A DNA stretch of 64,000 nucleotides from Arthrobacter sp. Soil782 (lineage in GTDB: Bacteria > Actinomycetota > Actinomycetes > Actinomycetales > Micrococcaceae), in the NCBI RefSeq assembly GCF_001428435.1, contig NZ_LMSO01000001.1, forward strand, positions 1,158,653 to 1,222,652. The letters run 5' to 3'. The translations under genes were made by a program, and so were the position numbers. Of this stretch, positions 35,323 to 43,520 are shown one piece after another. Under the pieces are notes generated by a model. That model was not told the DNA's origin. It was given only the letters and a program-made list of their open reading frames with translations, and did not search any database. Numbering within the stretch: position 1 is the first letter of the stretch; every line of letters begins with the position of its first letter.

Positions 35323-37412
35323 GGCGCCTCCTGCGCTGGTGTGCCCTGCGCCTGCACGGCCGTGATGGCGACGGTATTCACAATATCTTCGACGGTACAG
35401 CCCCGTGACAGGTCATTGACCGGCTTGCGCAGGCCCTGAAGGACCGGCCCGACGGCGACCGCACCGGCTGACTGCTGAACCGCCTTGTACGTGTTGTTGC
35501 CTGTATTCAGATCGGGGAATATAAAGACCGTCGCCTGCCCCGCGACCGACGACCCGGGCAGTTTGGACTCTGCCACGGAGGCATCTACGGCGGCGTCGTA
35601 CTGGATGGGCCCCTCCACCGGCAGGTCGGGGCGGATCGAGCGGACCAGCTCCGTTGCCCGCCGCACCTCGTCCACTGCGCCTCCGTAACCCGACTCTCCG
35701 GTGGAGTAGGAGAGCATGGCCACGCGCGGTTCAACCCCGAACTGGGCAGCCGTTTCAGCCGACGCCACAGCGATGTCTGCCAGTTGCTCCTCGGTGGGAT
35801 CCGGATTGACGGCGCAGTCTCCGTACACCAGCACACGGTCACGAAGCAGCATCAGGAACACGGAGGAGACAATTTTTACGCCCTCCTTCGTCTTCACGAA
35901 CTCAAGCGCGGGCCGGATGGTGTTCGCGGTGGTGTGCGCGGCGCCGGAGACCATGCCGTCAACGTAACCCAGCTGAACCATCATTGTTCCGAAGTAGGAG
36001 CCATCGAGCATGCGGTCCCGTGCGTCGTCGAGCGAGACGTTCTTGTGCGCACGCAGCCGCGCGTACTCCGCAGCGAACTCCTCGCGCAGGTCCGAGGTTG
36101 CCGGGTCCAGCAGAGTGAGCCCGGTCAGGTCCACACCGAGGCCGGCGGCACGCTCGCGCAGCTGCCCCTCCGGTCCGAGGATTGTCAGGTCGCAGACATC
36201 CCGGCGGCGCAGGATCTCAGCGGCGCGGAGGATCCGCTCGTCCAGGCCTTCGGGTAGAACCACATGCTTACGGTCCGCGCGGGCCTTCTCGATCAGCTCG
36301 TGCAGGAACCGCAGCGGAGTCATCTTCACCGGCCGGGGCAGCTCAAGGCGTTCCAGCAGCTCAGTCGCATCCACCTGCCGTGCCCACACACCAAGTGCGG
36401 CGGCAGCCTTTCGCCGCAGGCCGGTCGCAATCTCGCCGCGCACCTCACTGACGCGCTTCGCGGCCGTGTAGGTGTCGTCGTCGACCGCGAAAACAGGGAA
36501 GGTGGCATGGGCAAGCAGGGCAAGGATGTTGGGGTCCGGCGTCAGGCCACCGGTGAGAATCATGCCGGAGGGCACGGGAAACTCAGGCGAGAACGACGAC
36601 GCCACAGTCGCCACCAGCACGTCCGCCCGGTCTCCGGGAACAATCACCAGGGCGCCGTCGGTCAGCAGTTCCAGGAAGTGGCCAACGTTCATGGCAGCGA
36701 CGCGGATGGAGGACACATCACGTTCCAGGCTGGCGCCGCCGGCGATGTGACGCGCGTCCAGGGCGCCGGCGACCTCGGCCATTGTCGGCTGGGAGATCTC
36801 GCTCATTTCGGGAATGACGTAGACCGGGCGGCCGGACTTCCCCGGGCGAACCTGATCGCGGATGGCGTCAACGGCGCTCTCTGCCGCACGGTTCACCATC
36901 ATGGCCAGCAGCGATACCTCCGCTGCGTCCAGTTCCCTGCGCGCGACATCGACGGCGTCCGCTGCCTCAGCGGAGGTCATGTCCTTTGCGCTCACCACGG
37001 CAAGCACCATGGCGCCCAGATTGTTGGCCAGCCGTGCGTTCAGATCAAACTCGACGGCGGCGTCCTGCCCGCTCAGGTCCGTCCCCTCCACGATGATTAC
37101 GTCGCAGAACTGCGCCATCTCGCTGTACACGGAGACGGAACGCGCATCGATTTCCTCACGCTCGCCGGACACGAGCAGGGCACGGGCTTCCGCCCGCGTC
37201 ATGGCGCTCCTGGCGGTCTTCTCATCCAGCCCGAACGCGCGACGCATCAGGAGAACCATCGGATCATCGTTGCCGTCTTCCGCTTCCGAGATTGGGCGAA
37301 GGAAGCCGACTCTGTCCGCGTGTCCCTGCAGCATGCTGGCCAACCCCAGGGAGATGAGCGACTTGCCTGACCCGGGGGCCATGGCGCTGACATAAATTCC
37401 GCGGGTGGTCAT
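35319..37412 (-). CDS. pta: Phosphate acetyltransferase (long form with P-loop and DRTGG domains)
   Basis: Pta converts acetyl-CoA and phosphate to acetyl phosphate. It is the long form of about 697 residues. An N-terminal BioD-like P-loop domain (APGSGKSLI at about 12-20) and a central DRTGG domain are followed by the C-terminal PTA/PTB catalytic domain (about 370-690, with VVLPEGLDERILRAAEILRR and YSTGESGYGG). I prefer ATG 37412; the frame allows GTG 37427, which has no ribosome-binding site, while ATG 37412 has GAAGGA directly adjacent. It is coupled to ackA and divergent from the thiamine-binding protein. Confidence 0.94.
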   Translation of the reverse strand: MTTRGIYVSAMAPGSGKSLISLGLASMLQGHADRVGFLRPISEAEDGNDDPMVLLMRRAFGLDEKTARSAMTRAEARALLVSGEREEIDARSVSVYSEMAQFCDVIIVEGTDLSGQDAAVEFDLNARLANNLGAMVLAVVSAKDMTSAEAADAVDVARRELDAAEVSLLAMMVNRAAESAVDAIRDQVRPGKSGRPVYVIPEMSEISQPTMAEVAGALDARHIAGGASLERDVSSIRVAAMNVGHFLELLTDGALVIVPGDRADVLVATVASSFSPEFPVPSGMILTGGLTPDPNILALLAHATFPVFAVDDDTYTAAKRVSEVRGEIATGLRRKAAAALGVWARQVDATELLERLELPRPVKMTPLRFLHELIEKARADRKHVVLPEGLDERILRAAEILRRRDVCDLTILGPEGQLRERAAGLGVDLTGLTLLDPATSDLREEFAAEYARLRAHKNVSLDDARDRMLDGSYFGTMMVQLGYVDGMVSGAAHTTANTIRPALEFVKTKEGVKIVSSVFLMLLRDRVLVYGDCAVNPDPTEEQLADIAVASAETAAQFGVEPRVAMLSYSTGESGYGGAVDEVRRATELVRSIRPDLPVEGPIQYDAAVDASVAESKLPGSSVAGQATVFIFPDLNTGNNTYKAVQQSAGAVAVGPVLQGLRKPVNDLSRGCTVEDIVNTVAITAVQAQGTPAQEAP

Positions 37413-37547
37413 TCCTTCATCCTGCACGATCGACGGTGCATAGTCACTGCCCGGCGCCTGCTGCCTGCGTCACCCTCCGGACTGCCGGTTCACCCTCGAC
37501 GTACGGAACGGGTGACCGGTGGGGCCAAACCTGACAGACTGTTTCCC

Positions 37548-37901
37548 ATGCTCGTAGCCTTCTCAGTTGCACCTTCCGGCCGGCCCAGCGACGCACGTCA
37601 GGACACCAGCGAAAACGGGGACGGTTCGGTTCACGCCGCGGTAGCCGAAGCCGTGAAGATCGTGCGTGACTCCGGCCTGCCGAACTCCACCAGTTCCATG
37701 TTCACCGAGATCGAGGGTGAGTGGGACGAGGTCATGGACGTGGTCAAACGCGCTACGGAGGCAGTGGCCAAGTACGGCACCCGCGTCTCCCTGGTGCTCA
37801 AGGCGGACATCCGTCCCGGCTACACGGGCGAGCTCACCGGGAAAGTGGAGCGCCTCGAGCGCGCGATCGATGAGATGGACGAGTACCAGGGCCACTCATG
37901 A
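37548..37901 (+). CDS. MTH1187-family thiamine-binding protein
   Basis: This small ferredoxin-like protein of 117 residues begins MLVAFSVAPSG and carries VAEAVKIVRDSGLPNSTSSMFTEIEGE split over helix and strand, the pattern of the DUF77/MTH1187 family whose members bind thiamine or hydroxymethylpyrimidine. I chose ATG 37548; the frame opens at 37512. Its stop overlaps the start of an O-methyltransferase (ATGA). The upstream region has no recognisable TPP riboswitch. Confidence 0.85.
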   Translation: MLVAFSVAPSGRPSDARQDTSENGDGSVHAAVAEAVKIVRDSGLPNSTSSMFTEIEGEWDEVMDVVKRATEAVAKYGTRVSLVLKADIRPGYTGELTGKVERLERAIDEMDEYQGHS

Positions 37902-38542
37902 GGAATTGGGCAGAGGTTGACAGCTACCTGAACCGCACGGTGGTCCAACCGGACGCCGCTCTCCTTGCGGCCGTTGAAATCACCCGCAACGCAGGTATGC
38001 CTGCCATTGAAGTGACTGCCGGGCAAGGCAAGTTCCTGATGCTCCTTGCCCGTATCCATCAGGCGAAGCGGGTCCTGGAGATCGGTACGCTGGGCGGCTT
38101 CAGCACCATCTGGCTGGCACGGGGTCTTCCCGAGAGCGGAACCATTGACACCTGCGAATATGAGCCGGCCCATGCGGAGGTGGCCAGGCGCAATCTGGAG
38201 GCGGCCGGCGTCGGGCACAAGGTAACTGTCCACGTGGGAGCGGCACTGGAGACGCTTCCCACGCTGGCAGGGCCCTATGACCTCTTCTTCATCGACGCGG
38301 ACAAGGCGAACAACCCCAACTATCTGGAGTGGGCGGTGAAGCTGTCCCGTCCGGGATCCGTCATTGTGCTCGATAACGTTGTGCGCGGGGGCAGCGTGCT
38401 GGAAAAGAACGGCGACGAAGACATCCAGGGCACCCGCAGGGCGCTGGAACTACTCGCTAGCCACCCGCGCCTTGATGCGACTGCCCTGCAGACAGTTGGG
38501 TCCAAGGACTGGGATGGGTTTGCGGTCGCCATCGTCAACTAG
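37898..38542 (+). CDS. SAM-dependent O-methyltransferase, family 3 (COMT-like)
   Basis: This 214-residue class I methyltransferase has the SAM motif VLEIGTLGGFSTIWLARGLP, motif II TCEYEPAHAEVA and the metal-binding Asp region YDLFFIDADKANNPNYLEW followed by VLDNVVRGG. These define the divalent-cation-dependent catechol/caffeoyl-CoA O-methyltransferase family. The natural acceptor is unknown. It is translationally coupled to the thiamine-binding protein, an association with no obvious biochemical reason. Confidence 0.9.
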   Translation: MRNWAEVDSYLNRTVVQPDAALLAAVEITRNAGMPAIEVTAGQGKFLMLLARIHQAKRVLEIGTLGGFSTIWLARGLPESGTIDTCEYEPAHAEVARRNLEAAGVGHKVTVHVGAALETLPTLAGPYDLFFIDADKANNPNYLEWAVKLSRPGSVIVLDNVVRGGSVLEKNGDEDIQGTRRALELLASHPRLDATALQTVGSKDWDGFAVAIVN

Positions 38543-38568
38543 GACGCAACTACAACCGCTACAGGCGA

Positions 38569-39156
38569 GTGACCGTCGTCGTTCCCGATAGCATGAACGG
38601 CATGGCCACCATCCGTCCGCTCCGCATCGACGAGACCGAAGCTGCGCTGCGCATGAAGAACCAGGGCTGGCGCCAGGCCTACCGGGGGAAGGTGCGCGAA
38701 GAAGTCCTCGATGGCCTGGATGACGGCATCGAGGCCATCGCCGAAGCATGGAGACAGGGATTCGATGAGAGCGGCAGCGTACCGCTGGTAGCGGTCAACG
38801 ACGATGGCGCGATCGTCGGTATTGCAGCAGGCGGTGAGGCGCGGGGTGATAACCCTCCTGCCGCCGTCGAACTCTTTATGCTGTACGTGCTGGAGGAGTA
38901 TTACGGCACCGGTCTGGGCCGGGCACTCGCCGATGCCGCTATCGGCGGTGCCGCCGCGTGCGTCTGGGTCCTGGAGGGCAACGAACGCGCCATCGCTTTC
39001 TACCGCAAGCTCGGCTTCGCTCCGGACGGAGAGCGGGAACAACTCTCCGAACGGTGGAACGGCCTTCATGAGATTCGGATGGTGCGCGCTGCCTGCGCCG
39101 TCGAGCCGCCGCGCATCAGCGCTTCGGCACCAGGTTCACAACTGACAGGGGAATGA
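38569..39156 (+). CDS. GNAT-family N-acetyltransferase
   Basis: This 195-residue GNAT protein begins TIRPLRIDETEAALRMKNQGW, has the acetyl-CoA loop VLEEYYGTGLGRALADAA and the C-terminal NERAIAFYRKLGFAPDG. The acceptor is unknown. GTG 38569 has AGG upstream, but ATG 38593 or 38602 are possible starts. The stop is one base before the TM2 gene start. Confidence 0.88.
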   Translation: MTVVVPDSMNGMATIRPLRIDETEAALRMKNQGWRQAYRGKVREEVLDGLDDGIEAIAEAWRQGFDESGSVPLVAVNDDGAIVGIAAGGEARGDNPPAAVELFMLYVLEEYYGTGLGRALADAAIGGAAACVWVLEGNERAIAFYRKLGFAPDGEREQLSERWNGLHEIRMVRAACAVEPPRISASAPGSQLTGE

Positions 39157-39157
39157 C

Positions 39158-39472
39158 GTGTCCAACTACTACGGCAACCAGCCTTCTCAACACGTGGTGG
39201 TCTACGCCGCGAAGGAAAGCTGGCTCGCCTACCCGCTCTGGTTCCTGCTCGGAAACTTCGGCGCCCACAAGTTCTACCTGCGCCAGAACCGGATGGGCTT
39301 CCTCTACCTGGGCCTGGGTCTCATTGGCTACGCCACGGCGTGGTTTGTTCTCGGGTTCCTGTTCCTGATCCCGCTGTGGATCATGATGGTCATTGACCTG
39401 TTCACCATTCCGGGCAGGGTGCGGCAGGTCAACGCACACCTGCACCACCAGGGTACCGTCCGTCCTTACTAG
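39158..39472 (+). CDS. TM2-domain membrane protein
   Basis: This 104-residue protein has the TM2 pattern: LAYPLWFLLGNFGAHKFYLRQ, a short turn, then a helix pair (GFLYLGLGLIGYATAWFVLG and LFLIPLWIMMVIDLFTIPG). GTG 39158 has AGGGGA upstream. TM2 proteins are small two-helix membrane proteins without a settled bacterial function. It follows the acetyltransferase by one base and probably shares its transcript. Confidence 0.88.
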   Translation: MSNYYGNQPSQHVVVYAAKESWLAYPLWFLLGNFGAHKFYLRQNRMGFLYLGLGLIGYATAWFVLGFLFLIPLWIMMVIDLFTIPGRVRQVNAHLHHQGTVRPY

Positions 39473-39503
39473 CCGAACAGCACCAGGCAAAGCGTAAGGA
39501 TCA

Positions 39504-40340
39504 ATGGGACGCCAGCGCGAGCGCAGGGAAACAGCGGGCACAGACGGCGGTCCGGTTCCCGGCATTCACACCATCGACACCGGCACTTGTGAGCTCGTCC
39601 ACGACCGCTTCAACCCCAACGGCTGGGTGCTTCACATCAACGGTGTGCCGAGTTCCCACATCGACCTCACCGATCCTGCCCGGCTCGACTTCGAGTACAT
39701 GCGCTGGATCAGTTCGCTGGTAACGTCCCAGTGGCCGTCCACATTCCGGCTCCGCGCCCTGCATCTTGGTGGCGGGGCCTGCTCGCTGGCGCGGAGTTTT
39801 GCCGTGACCTTTCCCGATGCGCGGCAGGTGGTCGTGGAACTCGACGGCGCGCTCGCGGGCCTGGTGCGTGAGTGGTTCGACCTGCCGCGTGCACCGCTGC
39901 TACGGATCCGTGTTGGCGAAGCGCGCGAAGTCACTGAGGCACTGTCCGCGAGTAGCCGGGACCTCATCATCCGGGACGTCTTCGCGGGCAGCCGCACTCC
40001 AGCCCCACTGACCACCGTCGACTTTGTTGAGCACGCCAAGCGTGTCCTGGATGCGGCCGGGGTCTATGTCGTCAATTGCGGGGATTCCCCGGACCTGGGG
40101 ATGGCGCGGCGCGAGGCGGCGACCATCTCCGCGGCCTTCACCCATACCGTGATCATTGCGGACCCCGCGATGCTCAAGGGCCGGCGCTACGGCAATGTGA
40201 TTCTTGCCGGAAGCGATGGTCCACTTGGGGAGGATCCCGGCCTGGCTCGTGAGCTGCTTGGCGGTGGAGTGCCGGCGCACCTGTGGCGGGATGCGCAGGT
40301 GACCCGTTTCATCAGTGGCGCGGCAGTCCTCACCGACTAG
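39504..40340 (+). CDS. Spermidine synthase-like protein (non-canonical)
   Basis: This 278-residue protein has the spermidine-synthase fold: an N-terminal beta region (ELVHDRFNPNGWVLHINGVPSS), a Rossmann motif LHLGGGACSLARSFA, VVVELDGALAGLVREWF and DLIIRDVFAG. The GGGDG of true aminopropyltransferases reads GGGAC and the catalytic Asp-x-x-Asp region reads RDVFAG, so polyamine synthesis is doubtful. Actinobacteria carry many such proteins, often called spermine synthase, with unknown substrates. ATG 39504 has TAAGGA upstream. Confidence 0.8.
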   Translation: MGRQRERRETAGTDGGPVPGIHTIDTGTCELVHDRFNPNGWVLHINGVPSSHIDLTDPARLDFEYMRWISSLVTSQWPSTFRLRALHLGGGACSLARSFAVTFPDARQVVVELDGALAGLVREWFDLPRAPLLRIRVGEAREVTEALSASSRDLIIRDVFAGSRTPAPLTTVDFVEHAKRVLDAAGVYVVNCGDSPDLGMARREAATISAAFTHTVIIADPAMLKGRRYGNVILAGSDGPLGEDPGLARELLGGGVPAHLWRDAQVTRFISGAAVLTD

Positions 40341-40351
40341 CAACGGGTGGG

Positions 40352-41803
40352 TCAGGCGACGCCGAGCAGCTGCTCTATCGGGCCGATCCCGAAGAACACC
40401 ACGAATGCACCTGCCACGGCCCACATCAGCGGGTGGATCTCTTTGGCCCTGCCCTGGAACGTGCGGACCAGGACGTACGCGATGAACCCGGCGCCCAGTC
40501 CGTTGGCAATCGAATAGGTGAACGGCATGAGCGTGAACGTCAGGAACGCGGGAATGGCGATTCCCCAGTCCTGCCAGTCAATCCGGCCCACCTGGGATAC
40601 CATCATGAAACCAACGACGACGAGGGCAGGCGCCACCGCCTCGAACGGCACCAGCGAGATCAGCGGCGTGAAGAACATGGCCACGAGGAACAGCAGGCCG
40701 GTCACGATGTTGGCGATGCCGGTCCGCGCTCCTTCACCGATCCCGGCGCCCGATTCGACGTAGATCTGGTTGGAAGAGACTGATCCCGCCCCGCCAGCCA
40801 CCGCTCCGAGAGCGTCAACAATGAGAACGCGGTCGACGCCGGGGATGTTGCCCCGCTTGTCCACCAGCTTTGCTTCATTTGCCAGGCCCACCATGGTGCC
40901 CATGGCGTCGAAGAAGATGCTGAGCAGGATGGTGAAGGTGAGCAGCAGGGCGGCGGTGGCGCCGAGGCTACCGAACGCCCCGAAGACGCTGACACTGCCG
41001 ACCAGGCTCAGGTCGGGGAGGCCGATCCAGGCCCCGGAAGGAAGCTCCGGAACAACGAGCGACCAGCCCTGTGGGTTGGAGCCGTCCGGTCCCACACTCG
41101 GCCCGACGTTCGCCACGGCTTCGATGATGACGGCCAGAATGGTGGCGGCGATGACACCGATCAGGATGCCGCCGCGAACCTTGCGGACCACCAGTGCGAT
41201 GGTCAGGATCAGGCCAAATACGAACACCAGGGTGGGCCAGCCGAGGAGTACGCCCCCGAATCCCAACCCGACCGGCACGGTGGTCTCCGCAACATCTGGG
41301 ATACGCCGGACAAAACCGGCGTTCACCAGTCCGATCAGGGCGATGAAGAGCCCGATACCGACGACGATCGCTGTTTTCAGGCTCTCCGGCACGGCATTGA
41401 AGACGGCTGTACGGAAGCCCGTCAGGACCAGCACCAGCATGGTCAGGCCGGCAAGAACCACAAGGCCCATCATGTCCGGCCAGGTGAGCTCCGGATTGGT
41501 GGCAACCGTGATGGCCACAAAGGCGTTGACGCCCAGCCCGGTGGCAAGAGCAAAGGGATACTTGGCCCAGGCGCCCATGAGGATGGTCAGCAGTCCCGCG
41601 ACGAGCGCGGTCACTGCCGCCACACGTTCAAACCCGAGGCTGCCTCCGCTTGCGTCCGCTCCAGCGAGGATCAGCGGGTTGAGCACCACTATGTAGCTCA
41701 TCGCGAAGAACGTGGCGATGCCGCCCCTGATTTCACGCGAGTAGGTTGATCCGCGGGCGGTGAGCTGGAAGTAGCGGTCCATCGCGGCGCGCAGTTCAGG
41801 CAC
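40352..41803 (-). CDS. NCS2 family permease (AzgA-like purine transporter)
   Basis: This 483-residue protein of 12-14 helices begins with the AzgA-type signature GSTYSREIRGGIATFFAMSY followed by VVLNPLIL. It also has GVNAFVAITVATNPELTWP and SVSSNQIYVESGAGIGEGARTG split over the substrate region. AzgA members import adenine, guanine and hypoxanthine with protons. I chose GTG 41803 with AGAGGAA upstream; the frame opens at 41851. It is convergent with the spermidine synthase-like gene. Confidence 0.9.
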   Translation of the reverse strand: MPELRAAMDRYFQLTARGSTYSREIRGGIATFFAMSYIVVLNPLILAGADASGGSLGFERVAAVTALVAGLLTILMGAWAKYPFALATGLGVNAFVAITVATNPELTWPDMMGLVVLAGLTMLVLVLTGFRTAVFNAVPESLKTAIVVGIGLFIALIGLVNAGFVRRIPDVAETTVPVGLGFGGVLLGWPTLVFVFGLILTIALVVRKVRGGILIGVIAATILAVIIEAVANVGPSVGPDGSNPQGWSLVVPELPSGAWIGLPDLSLVGSVSVFGAFGSLGATAALLLTFTILLSIFFDAMGTMVGLANEAKLVDKRGNIPGVDRVLIVDALGAVAGGAGSVSSNQIYVESGAGIGEGARTGIANIVTGLLFLVAMFFTPLISLVPFEAVAPALVVVGFMMVSQVGRIDWQDWGIAIPAFLTFTLMPFTYSIANGLGAGFIAYVLVRTFQGRAKEIHPLMWAVAGAFVVFFGIGPIEQLLGVA

Positions 41804-41896
41804 GGGTATTCCTCTGTTGGTGGGAGAGTTTCGCTCAAGGAGTCTATCCAATGGCGGATTCAGGATCCTGCCAGTTCGCTCCCGTAGGCTTTAGGC

Positions 41897-42556
41897 ATGA
41901 AGCCTTCCGCAGTAGTTGCAGCGCGCGCGGCGCGCATTCCGGGTGCGCGTTCCGTTCAGCGCACCGTCGTGCTCCTGGCCGGCGTACTTCTGGTTGCGTT
42001 CGCGTTAATCCTGGGATCAGCCTCGATTGCGTCAGCGCATGATGAGCTGAGCTCCTCAACTCCGGAGCCGGGTGCAACGCTCGAGACAATGCCTCAGGCG
42101 ATTGAACTCACGTTCACCAACGTTCCTGCGACCATCGGCTCGCAGGTTCAGGTGCTTGATGCTGCGGGCGAAGACTGGGCTGAGGGCGAGGTCTCCATCA
42201 CTGACACCGTGGCCACACAGGCGATCCGCGCCGGGGCGCCGGCCGGAACCTACACGGTGAACTGGCGTGTGGTGTCCTCTGATTCGCACCCGATTGAAGG
42301 TACATTCGACTTCACGGCTACGGCAGGCGCCGCTGCCGAGGCGTCTGAGGCTGCGGGGACGCCTGAGGCGTCCGCGGGTACAGCAGGCCCGATCGAAACA
42401 GCTGACCCCGGCGCGCTTGACCAGGAGCCGGCGGCAGACTCCGGCCTTTCCTGGGGAGTCATCCTGATGATTGCGGTGCTGATTGCGCTCGCTGTGGTGC
42501 TGGCACTTGGAGCCAGGCGGCGCCTCACCCAGGGCAACAACGACGACGCCGCGTAG
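41897..42556 (+). CDS. CopC-domain copper resistance protein with C-terminal anchor
   Basis: This exported protein of 219 residues has a signal peptide ending in ASA before His48 (mature HDELSSSTP), which would place the copper-ligand histidine at the mature N-terminus as in CopC/YobA. The Ig-like domain ends with SSDSHPIEGTFDF, supplying a second copper histidine. A low-complexity Ala/Glu linker and a membrane helix (about 185-208) anchor it. No CopD gene is adjacent. ATG 41897 has only a weak ribosome-binding site. Confidence 0.88.
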   Translation: MKPSAVVAARAARIPGARSVQRTVVLLAGVLLVAFALILGSASIASAHDELSSSTPEPGATLETMPQAIELTFTNVPATIGSQVQVLDAAGEDWAEGEVSITDTVATQAIRAGAPAGTYTVNWRVVSSDSHPIEGTFDFTATAGAAAEASEAAGTPEASAGTAGPIETADPGALDQEPAADSGLSWGVILMIAVLIALAVVLALGARRRLTQGNNDDAA

Positions 42557-42564
42557 GCACCTTC

Positions 42565-43257
42565 TCAGACGCTGATTGCGGGCGGACGCCTGGTTGATCC
42601 GGCAACAGCGGCGGCCATCACAGAAGCCTTCACTGGCTGGATCACCTGAGCCGCGAGAGCTCCCTGCGAGACAATTGAGTCACTGATGACCTTGGCCTGC
42701 CGGACAATTTCCCGCGTTGTCGGCGTCAGCATCTCGCCCACCCCGATGAGGTAGAGACCGATAGCCCGGAGCGCCGCTTTGATGTCGATTCCCACGGCGA
42801 GGCCGAGGGACTGCACGAAACGGCGCAGTTGGTTCTGTGGATACTTGGTCAGGACCACGTGGTCAGCGAGCAGGACGCCGTTCCGCGTCTGCACCGCCCA
42901 TTTCTTGGACCCGAGTACCGGAGCCGGAAGAAGCTGGGAGTAGCCCACCATGCACAGTCCCTCAGCAACCGTCTCCTGGCGGATGTCCAGTGAATGGCTT
43001 GACGCGTAGCAGCGCAGCAGCCGCAGGAGTTCCGTGCGTTCGGACAGCGACACCGAGTCCGTCATTACGGTTCGGTTTGGTCCGGAGTTCAGGCATTCGA
43101 TGCTCTCGACCACGATGGACTGCACGCCGCGCCGGCTCAGCTCGCTGGCAACGGCCAGCCCGGACAACCCGGAGCCAATCACCACTGTGGTGGTCATCTC
43201 TGCGGCTGAGGGCACGGAAGGATCAGGGGCGACGTGGTCGATCGGCTTCGGCAGCAT
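42565..43257 (-). CDS. Short FAD/NAD(P)-binding protein, probably degenerate or minimal oxidoreductase
   Basis: Residues about 22-50 form a dinucleotide-binding fold (VVIGSGLSGLAVASELSRRG followed by VVES), as in flavin monooxygenases. The remaining 180 residues contain a middle segment (CYASSHSLDIRQETVAEGL; KKWAVQTRNGVLLADHVVL) and end in a helical region with no second nucleotide fold. At 230 residues it is much shorter than a full flavoprotein reductase. ATG 43257 has AGGAGG nine bases upstream. Upstream lies a strong hairpin. Function unknown. Confidence 0.7.
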   Translation of the reverse strand: MLPKPIDHVAPDPSVPSAAEMTTTVVIGSGLSGLAVASELSRRGVQSIVVESIECLNSGPNRTVMTDSVSLSERTELLRLLRCYASSHSLDIRQETVAEGLCMVGYSQLLPAPVLGSKKWAVQTRNGVLLADHVVLTKYPQNQLRRFVQSLGLAVGIDIKAALRAIGLYLIGVGEMLTPTTREIVRQAKVISDSIVSQGALAAQVIQPVKASVMAAAVAGSTRRPPAISV

Positions 43258-43287
43258 CGATGAAAACCTCCTGGAGGAAGGAGAATT

Positions 43288-43321
43288 CCGCACAGCCCGG
43301 CGCCTCTTCCGGGCTGTGCGG
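43288..43321 (-). promoter_or_regulatory. 13-bp hairpin in the 5' leader of the FAD-protein gene
   Basis: CCGCACAGCCCGG (43288-43300) and CCGGGCTGTGCGG (43309-43321) pair perfectly around an eight-base loop, 31 bases before the minus-strand start. Between the hairpin and the start, CTCCT can pair with the AGGAG of the Shine-Dalgarno sequence, so a terminator/anti-SD arrangement is conceivable. Confidence 0.55.
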
Positions 43322-43520
43322 ACACTTGGCTGCGAACGGGTCAACCAAGCGCACTGAAAGCGGGCGGGAACCTTTGTGGAGACCATCCGCCCGATAACGA
43401 TTCTCGAAGCCTATATAACTTTTTGGGTGCTGAATAGTCCTCCTACTGGAGAGTAGGCTAGAAATATCTGGACGGCTGAGCGAAGGTGTCAATTGAGGTT
43501 CAACCGCGAGGAGGCGGACC

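Noticed and set aside
36264-37370. 368-codon plus-strand frame opposite pta
   Set aside because: Antisense to pta; translation has no conserved motif.
37428-37547. Possible TPP riboswitch before the thiamine-binding protein gene
   Set aside because: None of the conserved TPP-aptamer core segments could be found in the short divergent region.
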